62,750 bases of DNA from Microbispora hainanensis (GCF_006874475.1 NZ_VIRM01000055.1:1-62750); one strand, 5' to 3'. Shown: positions 6,143-16,512, numbered from the stretch's first letter. Translations and numbers: made by a program. Notes: a model not told the origin generated them from the sequence alone.

Positions 6143-7246
6143 CTATTTTTGTGACTCGGCCGATGTCCGCTGAATTCCACAGACCGGGCAGTCGGGGCGG
6201 GGCGGATGCCGGACCCACACGTGCTGGTCGGGTGCGATGAGGTTCAGCCCGACGACCGTTCCGGTGGTGGGCTCGGGCACTCCGGTGATCAGCGAGATCA
6301 CCGAGTGGGCGACCAGGTGCCCCGAAAGGCCGGCCGAGGCGGCGACCACGCCCGGTCCGCCGAGGTCCACCGGAAGGCCCGGCCTGCGGCGGTGCGCCTC
6401 GCCCGCCGCCAGGCACTCGTAGCAGGCGCCGCGCCCGGGGGCGAAGGTGCCCACGGTCACGAGCGGGCCGTTGTAGCCTCCGCCGACCCAGGGCACGCCG
6501 GCCCGCGCGCAGACACGGTTGGCCCAGATCCGGATGCCCGGCTCCCTCGGCTCGTCAGCGCACAGCGCGAGGACGTCGGCGCCCGCCAGCACGGACAGCA
6601 GGTCGGCCTCACTGCCGATCGCCCGCCGCTCGCCGGTGACCTCGATGTCGGAGTTCAGCCGGCGCAATCTGGCGACGGCCGCGTCCGCCTTGGCCCGGCC
6701 GAGGTCGTCCTCGGTGTAGAGGACCTGCCGGTTCAGGTTCGACAACTCCACCACGTCGGCGTCGACGCAGTGCAGGCGGCCGGCACCGGACGCGGCGAGG
6801 GCCCACGCGGCGTGGCTTCCCGTGCCGCCGAGGCCGAGCACCACGACCCGGGCGGCGCGCAGCCGCACCTGCGCGTCCCACCCCTGCCGTCCCGGTGCCA
6901 GGTCGACCTGCTGGAAGAACGCCTGGCTCCTGTCATACCGCGTGCGCTCCCGTTCGGTCAGCTCGCGCGGCGGCGGAGCGGCGGCGTCCTCCACGTGCCC
7001 CGAGGCGATGAGAGCGGCGACGATCCGCGCCGCCTGGGGCGCGGAGACGCCGGGCAGCCGCCGGCACACGGCCTCCGCGACGTCGCCGGGAGACCGGGTG
7101 CCGTCCATCAGGGTGAGCGCGGCCCACGCGCCCCCTGTCGGATCGCTGATCTCGCCGGCCAGCCCGTAGATCTCGCCGCCGATGCGTACCGTTCCGTCCT
7201 CGAAGCGGTGCGGCTCGTGCCTCCGCTTGACCCGTGGCAACAGCAC
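6143..7246 (-). CDS. ThiF/MoeB-type E1-like adenylyltransferase with N-terminal recognition domain
   Basis: This 367-residue protein probably activates a peptide carboxylate with ATP. An N-terminal winged-helix-like region (residues 1-90) resembles the domains fused to RiPP E1 enzymes. The ThiF core follows, with VVVLGLGGTGSH near residue 135 for ATP, VELSNLNRQVLY near 165, and paired zinc cysteines in CYEC (near 278) and CPVC (near 357). The GTG start has a GAGGAGG site ten bases upstream. It is the first gene of the cluster. Related RiPP enzymes include MccB and cyclodehydratase-linked ThiF proteins. No YcaO or transporter is adjacent, so the chemistry is open. Confidence 0.85.
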   Translation of the reverse strand: MLLPRVKRRHEPHRFEDGTVRIGGEIYGLAGEISDPTGGAWAALTLMDGTRSPGDVAEAVCRRLPGVSAPQAARIVAALIASGHVEDAAAPPPRELTERERTRYDRSQAFFQQVDLAPGRQGWDAQVRLRAARVVVLGLGGTGSHAAWALAASGAGRLHCVDADVVELSNLNRQVLYTEDDLGRAKADAAVARLRRLNSDIEVTGERRAIGSEADLLSVLAGADVLALCADEPREPGIRIWANRVCARAGVPWVGGGYNGPLVTVGTFAPGRGACYECLAAGEAHRRRPGLPVDLGGPGVVAASAGLSGHLVAHSVISLITGVPEPTTGTVVGLNLIAPDQHVWVRHPPRPDCPVCGIQRTSAESQK

Positions 7247-7331
7247 GTCTCCCGGTTCCTCCTCGGCAGAGCGTTGCGTGCGGTCCTACCGAGAAGTCAT
7301 CACCTGGAGCTCCGATTAGCAAGACCCGGAG

Positions 7332-8003
7332 TCAGTGCCGGGTGTAGGGCCCTTGACGGCGCCGGTGGTGGGGCATGCCCAGCACCGCGCGCACCACAAG
7401 GGCGACGAACACGAGCTTGAGCACCAGGAACGGCGGCCACATCGGACCTGCCACCAGGAGGACGATCGCGGCCACCGGGATGAGGAACATGGCCGGATGC
7501 CGGCGGCGGCCGTGCCACCGCGGGGCCATGCCACGTCCCCAGTGCGGGCCGCCGGGCCGGAGGCGATCGTACGGACCGTACGGGCCGGGGCGGGCGCCCA
7601 TGGGGGAGCCCGGAAGACCGGGGAAACCGGGCAGCCCGGCGGACGGGAAGCCCGGGTGCCACGGGCTCCCGGTCCGCGGGCCGCCGCCTGGCGCGCCCTC
7701 GGTCCGGGCGTCGCCCGGCCACGCGCCGGGCAGGTCGGCGGTCACCCGCCGGAGGTCCTCGGCGGTGCGCGCCGAGAGCGTCGCGTCGAGGCGCTCGTCG
7801 AGCTCCTCGCGGGTGATGCGGCCCTGCGCGAACGCGTCGTGCAGCAGCCGCGTCACCTCGTCGCGCTCCCGGTCGCCGATCCGCAGCCCGCCGTGCGCCG
7901 GACGGCTCGGCGGGGTGCGGCCCGCCGACCCCGCCCTCGGCGTGGCGCCGTCGTGGCCGGCGGGTGCGCCGCCCGCGGCGGCGGGCTCGTCGGGGGAGAC
8001 CAT
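7332..8003 (-). CDS. DUF1707 domain membrane protein
   Basis: This 223-residue protein has a disordered Ala/Gly/Pro start, then a DUF1707 block LRIGDRERDEVTRLLHDAFAQG near residue 43 with the usual R-I-T-x-x-E-L-x-x-R-L continuation. A long Gly/Pro/Tyr-rich linker and two hydrophobic spans near the C-terminus follow. DUF1707 proteins are common in actinobacteria as small envelope proteins of unknown role. The start at 8003 has GGAGG at seven bases; the ATG at 8009 overlaps the PadR stop as ATGA and is an alternative. Co-transcription with the PadR gene suggests it is the regulated target. Confidence 0.82.
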   Translation of the reverse strand: MVSPDEPAAAGGAPAGHDGATPRAGSAGRTPPSRPAHGGLRIGDRERDEVTRLLHDAFAQGRITREELDERLDATLSARTAEDLRRVTADLPGAWPGDARTEGAPGGGPRTGSPWHPGFPSAGLPGFPGLPGSPMGARPGPYGPYDRLRPGGPHWGRGMAPRWHGRRRHPAMFLIPVAAIVLLVAGPMWPPFLVLKLVFVALVVRAVLGMPHHRRRQGPYTRH

Positions 8004-8005
8004 CG

Positions 8006-8740
8006 TCATTCCTCCACAGGGTCGCCGTCGGCGAGGATCTGGTAGAGCCGTCGCCTGGTCTCCGTCAGGACCTGCCGCGCCTGCCTGACCTGCCCCTCGG
8101 TGCCCGAGTGGGCGATCTGGACCAGCGCCGACGCCGCCTGCCTGGACAGGTCGAACAGCTCGTGGACGTTGTCGCCGATGTCCGGGGTCATCTCCTCCCA
8201 GGGCGCCCGGACCTCGTCTCCGTGCTCCTCGACGTAGGCGCGGCCGGCCTCGGTGAGCTGGAACGTCTTGCGCCCGTCGGTCTCCTCGGCGCGCACCAGG
8301 CCCTCGTCGGTGAGCTGCTGCAGCGCCGGGTAGACCGCGCCCGGGCTGGGCTTCCACCCGCCCTGGCTGCGCTCGGCGATCTCCTGGATGATCTGGTAGC
8401 CGTTGCGCGGCTCCTCGGCGAGCAGGGCGAGGATCGCCGCCCGCACGTCACCGCGCTTGGCCTTCCTGGTCCGCCCGAAGCCCCGCGGGCCGAACGGGAA
8501 GTTGCCGCCCGCCCACGGCGGCCCGAACGGGCCCGGTCCGAAACCGCCCCACGGGCCGCGCCCCCGCATGCCGCCCCTGTGCCGGTGCTCGTGAGGACCG
8601 CCGCCCTCGTGATGTTCCTGCTGCCACATGGCCGCCCCCTTCATGAACGCCTCGCGCATGGCGCGGCGCATCTCGTGTCTCAACCGGTGCTCGAACCCTG
8701 TGCGAGCCCACGGCCCCCCGACCGTGTGTGTCGAACTCAT
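8006..8740 (-). CDS. PadR-family transcriptional regulator
   Basis: This 244-residue protein starts with an unusually long His/Gly/Pro-rich extension of about 85 residues (containing HEHRHRGG), then the PadR winged helix RGDVRAAILALLAEEPRNGY near residue 92, GAVYPALQQLTDEGLV and a C-terminal dimerisation helix. The ATG at 8740 has an AAGGGGG site. The His-rich stretch may bind metal, which is an inference. It precedes the DUF1707 gene by an ATGA overlap. A CGATATATCG palindrome in its promoter is a likely autoregulatory site. Confidence 0.88.
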   Translation of the reverse strand: MSSTHTVGGPWARTGFEHRLRHEMRRAMREAFMKGAAMWQQEHHEGGGPHEHRHRGGMRGRGPWGGFGPGPFGPPWAGGNFPFGPRGFGRTRKAKRGDVRAAILALLAEEPRNGYQIIQEIAERSQGGWKPSPGAVYPALQQLTDEGLVRAEETDGRKTFQLTEAGRAYVEEHGDEVRAPWEEMTPDIGDNVHELFDLSRQAASALVQIAHSGTEGQVRQARQVLTETRRRLYQILADGDPVEE

Positions 8741-8799
8741 TGCAAAGCCCCCTTTGGTTCCCGATTCGACTGGTTCACGATCTGTTCTCGATGGCTCAA

Positions 8800-8813
8800 C
8801 GATATATCGCGAT
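8800..8813. promoter_or_regulatory. overlapping palindromes, likely PadR operator
   Basis: CGATATATCG (8800-8809) overlaps ATCGCGAT (8806-8813) about 60 bp upstream of the PadR start. AT-rich palindromes with ATATCGCGAT-like halves are typical of PadR targets in GC-rich genomes. Confidence 0.5.
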
Positions 8814-8875
8814 GCTTCTTCCAACAATCCCCGGGTAAGAGTGACATAGCTCACGAGGAAGTTTTTCGAGTAGGG

Positions 8876-8901
8876 GGAACAGGCCCCGAGACCGTAGCGT
8901 T
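8876..8901 (+). promoter_or_regulatory. ECF sigma-factor-like promoter
   Basis: GGAAC at 8876-8880 and GTT at 8899-8901 are separated by 18 bases, the layout of SigE/SigR-type extracytoplasmic or redox stress promoters. It points to the hairpin at 8912-8975. Confidence 0.4.
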
Positions 8902-8911
8902 ATCTCTCACG

Positions 8912-8975
8912 AAGACGGGATCGTTCTGCTCTGAGAGGGCTGGGGGGTGCTCTTGGAGCGGGACGATCCCGTCTT
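8912..8975 (+). ncRNA. long hairpin, candidate small RNA or terminator/attenuator
   Basis: The arms 8912-8931 and 8956-8975 pair over 20 positions: 13 perfect pairs at the base (AAGACGGGATCGT), then further pairs including two G-U wobbles. A 24-base loop contains a nested AGAG/CTCT pair. A TTTGTCATTT tract follows. No gene ends just upstream on this strand, so it is not an ordinary terminator of a visible gene. Confidence 0.4.
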
Positions 8976-9379
8976 TGTCATTTCCCGGCTGACGCCTCGC
9001 CGGCCGGCGCGGGTGGCGCTCCGGAGGCCGGGTCAGTCCGGCAGGAGCGTGCGCAGGGCAGGCCGGCGACCTCGCGAAGCTCCTCGCGGGTGCGGCCCGC
9101 CGCCGCCTGAGCTCGTGGGCTCCGCGGGCACGCCGACCATCACGCAGCCCAGGCCGGGCGTCTCCATGCACTGGACGGATTGGGTGGCGATCGAGCGCGC
9201 GGCCGAGAACGGCGGCACGGAACACGTCTCGTGACATGACCTACAGTGCGGCACTGCCCGCGGTGCTGCTCCTCGTGACGGCGGCCGGGGCTCTGCCGCG
9301 GCGACACGCATCCGGAGGGGTGGGTGCTTCGCGGAATTTGTCGGTGCTTTGCCGTAGAGTCTCAAGGCGTGATCTTGTC

Positions 9380-10102
9380 ATGATGGGGCACTCGCACGCC
9401 CTCAGCGGGGCCGCGGTGTGGCTGGCGGTCGCGCCGGGCCTGGTGGCACTGCCGGACCTGCTCGGGCATCCCGAGCTGGCGACGCTGACGGGGCCGGTCC
9501 TGAGCCCGCCCGAGCTCGTCGCGGGCGCCGTGGTGTGCGCGGGCGCGGCCATGCTGCCCGATCTCGACCACCCCAGTGCCACCATCGCCCAGACGTTCGG
9601 ACCGGTGACCTGGCTGCTCAGCAAGGGCGTGAACTTCGTGAGCGGCGGGCACCGGCACGCCACCCACTCGCTGCTGTTCAGCGTGCTGGTCGGAGTGGGG
9701 GCCCACCTGCTCGGCGACCGCTACGCCGTCGGCCGCGACATCCTGGTCGTCCTGATGATCGGCCTGGCGATCCGCGCCGTGGGCATCGGCGTGCCCGGCA
9801 AGACGCTCACCTCCGCGATCGTGAACATCGGCCTCACCGCGGCGCTGTTCGTCACCTTCCTGTCGCTCGGCGTCACCTACTCCTGGCTGGGCTTAGCCAT
9901 CGGCGTCGGCTGCCTGGTGCACGTGATCGGCGACTGCCTGACCGAGCGCGGCTGTCCCGTCTTATGGCCGATCAAGGGGCGCTGGCTCCTGCCCTGGGAC
10001 ATCGGGATCAAGACCGGCAAGGCGTTCGAGAAGCAGTTCCTCGGCCCGGCCCTGTCGATCGTGGTGATCGCGCTGTTCTGCCTGCGGTTGATGCCCGCCT
10101 GA
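9380..10102 (+). CDS. metal-dependent hydrolase, DUF457/YdjM-type membrane protein
   Basis: This protein of about 240 residues starts MMGHSHALSG, the hallmark N-terminus of YdjM-type inner-membrane hydrolases. It carries MLPDLDHP near residue 59 and GGHRHATHS near 92, whose His and Asp residues are the expected metal ligands. Several hydrophobic helices follow. The start at 9380 (ATG ATG, the second at 9383) is chosen because the family begins at this motif; an upstream in-frame extension to 9236 adds a sequence with no family resemblance. Physiological substrates are unknown. Confidence 0.85.
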   Translation: MMGHSHALSGAAVWLAVAPGLVALPDLLGHPELATLTGPVLSPPELVAGAVVCAGAAMLPDLDHPSATIAQTFGPVTWLLSKGVNFVSGGHRHATHSLLFSVLVGVGAHLLGDRYAVGRDILVVLMIGLAIRAVGIGVPGKTLTSAIVNIGLTAALFVTFLSLGVTYSWLGLAIGVGCLVHVIGDCLTERGCPVLWPIKGRWLLPWDIGIKTGKAFEKQFLGPALSIVVIALFCLRLMPA

Positions 10103-10233
10103 GCGGTGACGCCCCGCGGCCGCCGGCGATGCCCGGACGCTCCACGGCCGGCGCGTACGTAGGAACTTCCTGAAACCGAAAAATCCGCATGCTTGCCGAC
10201 GTCAGCAATGATGGCCGTCGGCCTACCCATTAG

Positions 10234-10279
10234 TAACTTGATGTCGAGATATCTTGAGGGATATCTTGATGTCGAGACA
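10234..10279. promoter_or_regulatory. paired 18-bp CTTGATGTCGAG sites, probable TamR-type operators
   Basis: Two imperfect palindromes lie 28 bp apart: one at 10234-10251 and one at 10262-10279, both with core CTTGATGTCGAGA. An extra ATATCTTGA half-site lies between them. A MarR-family regulator, TamR, is known to control aconitase genes in Streptomyces through palindromes of this general kind. The match is from memory of the motif type. Confidence 0.55.
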
Positions 10280-10293
10280 TCCGCCGACGCCGC

Positions 10294-10312
10294 ACAGGTT
10301 AGGGCAACCTAA
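10294..10312. promoter_or_regulatory. IdeR/DtxR-type iron box upstream of aconitase
   Basis: AGGTTAGGGCAACCTAA (10296-10312) matches the core of the DtxR/IdeR consensus at 15 of 17 positions and is an inverted repeat. It lies about 80 bp before the aconitase start. Confidence 0.6.
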
Positions 10313-10391
10313 TTGTCAGGAGTGTCCCGTGCGTGCGGGAGGATGCACACGAAACCTGTGACTATCCCGGAACCCTGGGGAGGCGAACTTC

Positions 10392-13163
<2,772 letters not shown>

Positions 13164-13201
13164 GGGCTCGCGCAGAGCCGAGCGAATCCTCATCGGAGCC
13201 G

Positions 13202-13231
13202 TCCTGGGCGGGATCCCGGTCCCGTCCAGGA
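13202..13231. terminator. bidirectional terminator between acnA and the mazF-type gene
   Basis: TCCTGGGCGGGA and TCCCGTCCAGGA form a 12-pair stem (one G-U) with loop TCCCGG, between convergent genes. Confidence 0.7.
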
Positions 13232-13240
13232 GGCGCCGCC

Positions 13241-13573
13241 CTACAGCATGTCGGCGACCCAGTCGGTGAGCTCCGACAGAATGTCGGGCGGGACGATGCC
13301 GATCCGGGTGCCGAAGCGTTGGGGTGAGAGCGCGCGTATCTGTTCGACCATCGCCCAGCTCGTCTTCGGCAGCCCCGTTTCCTCTGGCGCTATCTCCACG
13401 TGCGTGTCCCAGCCCCGGAATCGTGTCGTCAGCGGGACGGCGAGCACGGGGTCCCGCACGAGCCTGTTGAAGATGTCGTTGCTGACGACGACAGCGGGCC
13501 GGCCATAGCCTTGCTCGCGGCCGGTCGGCGCGCCGAGGTCGGCCCACCAGATGTCGCCTTGCCTAACCCTCAT
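13241..13573 (-). CDS. MazF/PemK-type mRNA-interferase toxin
   Basis: This 110-residue protein has the PemK fold pattern: RQGDIWWADLG at residue 4, RPAVVVSND near 25, VPLTTRF near 46 and a final amphipathic helix. Family members cut mRNA at short motifs. It overlaps the upstream antitoxin gene by 11 bp, so the two are made together. The residues usually associated with RNase activity (early Arg, central Thr) are visible, so the toxin looks intact. Confidence 0.9.
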   Translation of the reverse strand: MRVRQGDIWWADLGAPTGREQGYGRPAVVVSNDIFNRLVRDPVLAVPLTTRFRGWDTHVEIAPEETGLPKTSWAMVEQIRALSPQRFGTRIGIVPPDILSELTDWVADML

Positions 13574-13889
13574 CCCTCTCCTTGGGGTCGTTCCGGAGAT
13601 CCCCGGGCGGATCGATCAGGCCTTCCCACTCGGGGGCGATGCCGTCTGACGGAGGGCCGAGCCACAGGTCGCGCTCTGCGACGTACTCCGCCCAGCTTTC
13701 CGGGTCCTCTCGCCGTGTCCGCTCCATCTGCTCCGCGACACGCTGCCAGCGGAGCTTCTTCCTGTGCTCCCTCACGGCGTCCTCGACCAAAGCGGTCATG
13801 CTCTTGCCTTCCTGCTCCGAGAGTTTCGCTATCAGGTCTCTGATCTCGACGCTGACCCGGATCGTCGTGTGGCGTTGCTCGCTCCCCAT
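13563..13889 (-). CDS. ribbon-helix-helix-type antitoxin of the MazEF pair
   Basis: This 108-residue protein has a beta strand and two helices at its start (HTTIRVSVEIRDLIAKLSEQ, residues 7-26) as in ribbon-helix-helix DNA-binding antitoxins, and an acidic, Trp-rich C-terminal part that should wrap the toxin. TAGCCT ends six bases before the ATG, so the transcript is probably leaderless. A perfect palindrome lies 36-51 bp upstream. Confidence 0.85.
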   Translation of the reverse strand: MGSEQRHTTIRVSVEIRDLIAKLSEQEGKSMTALVEDAVREHRKKLRWQRVAEQMERTRREDPESWAEYVAERDLWLGPPSDGIAPEWEGLIDPPGDLRNDPKERDEG

Positions 13890-13924
13890 ACTGCGAGGCT
13901 ACGATCCTGTCTACAAAAAGCGCT

Positions 13925-13940
13925 ATGGCGATGTCGCCAT
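13925..13940. promoter_or_regulatory. palindrome upstream of the toxin-antitoxin operon
   Basis: ATGGCGA-TG-TCGCCAT is a perfect 7-bp inverted repeat close to the expected -35 region of the operon. It probably serves for autorepression by the antitoxin complex. Confidence 0.5.
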
Positions 13941-14066
13941 GTGGGAGTCTACGAAGGCTCTGATTACTCTCGCAACAACTTTCGATTACTGACGGTGATT
14001 GTCTGAGTTCCTGGGAGGGGATAACCGGTTGCCGGGCGGCATCGGGGCGCGGCTAGGGTCCCGCCC

Positions 14067-14792
14067 ATGGATCACGACGTGGTGTTGCTGCTCATCGGAG
14101 GAGTGGCCGTCTTCATCGGGGCGGTCGTACAGGGCGGGGTGGGGTTCGGGCTGGGCCTGGTGGCCGCCCCCCTGATCACGTTGCTCGATCCGTCGGTCAT
14201 GCCGGGGGCGGTCCAGGTCGTCAACCTGACGATGCCGCTGCTCACCCTGGCCAGGGAGTGGCGCAAGGCCGAGTGGCGGGGAGCGGGGTGGGCCCTGCTG
14301 GGCCGGCTGCCGGGCAGCGCGATCGGCGCCCTCGTGGTCGTCTACGTGAGCACGGCGACGCTCGGCGTGCTGGTCGGCATGATGGTGCTGGTCGCGGTCG
14401 TGCTGACGGCCCGCGCCGTGTCCGTGCCGCGCAACGGCGCGACGCTGACGGCCGCCGGGTTCCTCTCGGGGATCACCGGCACGGCAACCGGGATCGGCGG
14501 GCCGCCGATCGCCCTGGTCTACCAGAGCGCCCGGGGCCCGCAGATCAGGGCCACGCTGGCGCTGTTCTTCTGCGTCAGCGCCGCGCAGTCGCTCATCATC
14601 CTCGCGCTCCTCGGCAGGCTTCCGGGGCGGGCCCTGGCCGGTGGGGCGGCGCTGGTGCCGTTCGTCCTGCTGGGCTTCGCGGCCTCGGGGCCGCTGCGCC
14701 GCTATCTGGACGGCGGGCGGGTCCGCGCGGCCGTCCTGACCGTGGCCGCCGTCTCCGCCTGCGCGCTGCTCGGGCAGAGCCTCGCCCACTGA
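14067..14792 (+). CDS. TauE/SafE-family sulfite/organosulfonate exporter
   Basis: This 241-residue integral-membrane protein has about eight hydrophobic spans and two family half-motifs: GAVVQGGVGFGLGLVAAPL near residue 13 and SGITGTATGIGGPPIAL near 134. The repeated G-x-x-x-x-G-G-G/P pattern defines TauE/SafE permeases, which move small sulfonates or other anions. TAGGGT is placed seven bases before the ATG, indicating a leaderless start. No metabolic partner is adjacent, so the substrate is unknown. Confidence 0.9.
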   Translation: MDHDVVLLLIGGVAVFIGAVVQGGVGFGLGLVAAPLITLLDPSVMPGAVQVVNLTMPLLTLAREWRKAEWRGAGWALLGRLPGSAIGALVVVYVSTATLGVLVGMMVLVAVVLTARAVSVPRNGATLTAAGFLSGITGTATGIGGPPIALVYQSARGPQIRATLALFFCVSAAQSLIILALLGRLPGRALAGGAALVPFVLLGFAASGPLRRYLDGGRVRAAVLTVAAVSACALLGQSLAH

Positions 14793-14861
14793 ACCCCACA
14801 ACTGGGCCCGCGTGAGAGGTGCCGGCGCGGGTCCAGCCGTACGGCCGGCAGTGGAAACCGT

Positions 14862-14990
14862 TCAGGCGGACGACTCCCGCAGGCGCTCGACCCGTACGCC
14901 GCGCAGTTCCAGGGTGCGCTGACTGGCGGCCGCGTGGAGCGCCAGGACGGGGCGCCAGAGGGCGAGCAGGGCGGCGTCGTCCGCCGCCAC
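14862..14990 (-). pseudogene. possible gene remnant, 42-residue frame
   Basis: A minus-strand frame with strong GC3 bias runs from a GTG without ribosome site to a TGA. It reads like the C-terminus of a larger protein (WRPVLALHAAASQRTLELRG near the middle), but nothing upstream continues it. I do not recognise the parent family. Confidence 0.25.
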
Positions 14991-15023
14991 GACGTCGCCG
15001 GATGTTGATCGTACGTTTCTTCA

Positions 15024-15101
15024 TTGTTACCGCGAACAACAAACGTTACCGTCCTGTGTCTTTCACCACCTGCGCTTTGGGCTTACGTTGTCTCAAACAA
15101 C
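15024..15101. promoter_or_regulatory. two TTGT/ACAA inverted repeats, candidate ROK operators
   Basis: TTGTT-ACCGCG-AACAA lies at 15024-15039 and GTTGT-CTCAA-ACAAC at 15087-15101, in the AT-richer part of a 463-bp gap before the sugar transporter. The rest of the gap holds only the remnant at 14862-14990. The downstream ROK protein is the likely binder. Confidence 0.45.
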
Positions 15102-15255
15102 ATTCCCTGGAGCGGTGAACGCCGTGACCCGGCCCCTGCCGTACCGGGTGGCCAAGGTGCCTGCAACCCACAAGATCTGCCCAGACGGCGGGAAGGGGCA
15201 CCGGCTCGGCCGCACCCCCTCATAGACCCCCAGTCATAGAAAGGACCCACGCATC

Positions 15256-16377
15256 ATGCGCAAGGGGATCCTCAGCATCGGCGCCGCCGCCGCGGCGCTC
15301 ACCCTCGGTCTCACCGCCTGCGGGGGCGAGAGCGGTGACACCTCCGCGCAGTCCAGCGGCGCCCCCTCGGCCGCCGCCGGCGACGCCAAGCCGGGCAAGA
15401 TCGGCGTCATCCTGCCGGACAGCAAGTCCTCGGCCCGGTGGGAGACCGCCGACCGCAAGTACCTGGAGGAGGCGTTCAAGGCGGCGGGTGTCCAGTACGA
15501 CATCCAGAACGCCCAGGGCGACAAGACCGCGTTCCAGACGATCGCCGACCAGATGATCACCAACGGCGCGACCGTCCTGATGATCGTCAACCTCGACAGC
15601 GGCACCGGCAAGGCCGTGCTGGACAAGGCCAAGTCGCAGGGCGTCGCGACGATCGACTACGACCGCCTCACGCTCGGCGGCAGCGCCTCCTACTACGTGT
15701 CGTTCGACAACACGGCGGTCGGCAAGCTGCAGGGCGAGGGCCTGGTCAAGTGCCTGACCGACAAGAAGGCCGACAAGCCGATCGTCGCCGAGCTGAACGG
15801 CTCGCCGACCGACAACAACGCGACGCTGTTCAAGCAGGGCTACGACGGCGTGCTGCAGCCGAAGTACGACTCCGGCGAGTACAAGAAGGGCCCGGACCAG
15901 TCGGTTCCCGACTGGGACAACACCCAGGCCGGCACGATCTTCGAGCAGATGCTCACCCAGGAGCCGAAGATCGCCGGTGTCCTCGCCGCCAACGACGGCC
16001 TCGGCAACGCCGCGATCGCGGTGCTGAAGAAGCAGAACCTGAACGGCAAGGTCCCGGTCACCGGCCAGGACGCCACCGTGCAGGGCCTGCAGAACATCCT
16101 CGCCGGCGACCAGTGCATGACGGTCTACAAGGCCATCAAGAAGGAGGCCGACGCCGCCGCCCAGCTCGCGGTCTCGCTGGCCAAGGGCGAGCAGCCGCAG
16201 GCGAGCGGCACGGTCAAGGACACCGAGGGCAACCGCGACGTCCCCTCCGTGCTGCTGGAGCCCCAGGCCATCTTCTTCGACAACGTCAAGGACGTCGTGG
16301 CCGACGGCTTCGTGAGCAAGGACGAGCTGTGCACCGGCGAGTTCGCCGACAAGTGCACCGAGGCCGGCATCAGCTAA
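15256..16377 (+). CDS. xylF: xylose-type ABC transporter sugar-binding lipoprotein
   Basis: This 373-residue periplasmic-binding-protein-fold lipoprotein has a signal peptide ending in the lipobox LTAC with Cys22, so it is anchored outside the membrane. The core resembles XylF/RbsB-like type-1 sugar binders: KIGVILPDSKSSARWETAD near residue 50, VNLDSGTG near 113 and PVTGQDATVQGLQNI near 265. A GAAAGGA ribosome site precedes the ATG. It heads the transporter operon, and a strong hairpin separates it from the ATPase gene. D-xylose or another pentose is likely but not proven. Confidence 0.88.
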   Translation: MRKGILSIGAAAAALTLGLTACGGESGDTSAQSSGAPSAAAGDAKPGKIGVILPDSKSSARWETADRKYLEEAFKAAGVQYDIQNAQGDKTAFQTIADQMITNGATVLMIVNLDSGTGKAVLDKAKSQGVATIDYDRLTLGGSASYYVSFDNTAVGKLQGEGLVKCLTDKKADKPIVAELNGSPTDNNATLFKQGYDGVLQPKYDSGEYKKGPDQSVPDWDNTQAGTIFEQMLTQEPKIAGVLAANDGLGNAAIAVLKKQNLNGKVPVTGQDATVQGLQNILAGDQCMTVYKAIKKEADAAAQLAVSLAKGEQPQASGTVKDTEGNRDVPSVLLEPQAIFFDNVKDVVADGFVSKDELCTGEFADKCTEAGIS

Positions 16378-16453
16378 GCAACAACCATCCACCGGGTGCG
16401 TACGGCGACGCGGACCCCCTACGCGGGTGACGTGCTGAGCCGCGACGAGCACC

Positions 16454-16512
16454 GTGCGGGGCGCCCTGTCCGGACAGGACACCGTTCTGACCAGGCACAG
16501 GGCGCCCCGCAC
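16454..16512 (+). terminator. strong intra-operon hairpin after the binding-protein gene
   Basis: Perfect 16-bp arms at 16454-16469 and 16497-16512 flank a 27-base loop, with no T tract. Such structures commonly protect or limit transcripts so that the binding protein is made in excess over membrane parts. Confidence 0.6.

Larger units (their letters stand above)
8741..9379. other. 639-bp intergenic stretch with regulatory sites but no convincing gene
   Basis: It holds the PadR promoter and palindrome, an ECF-like promoter and a long hairpin. Short open frames between 8947 and 9365 on both strands lack a ribosome site, family pattern or sustained codon bias and are not called. Confidence 0.6.

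Noticed and set aside
2728..7246. Lasso peptide, lanthipeptide or thiazole/oxazole cluster
   Set aside because: No asparagine-synthase-like cyclase, LanB/C/M-type enzyme or YcaO protein is encoded; the cluster does not fit these classes.
8947..9365. Short frames in both directions between PadR and the hydrolase
   Set aside because: No ribosome site, family pattern or codon bias; the region is better explained by regulatory structure.
13241..14067. Prophage or integrative element around the toxin-antitoxin pair
   Set aside because: No integrase, tRNA or attachment-site repeat is present nearby and composition does not change.
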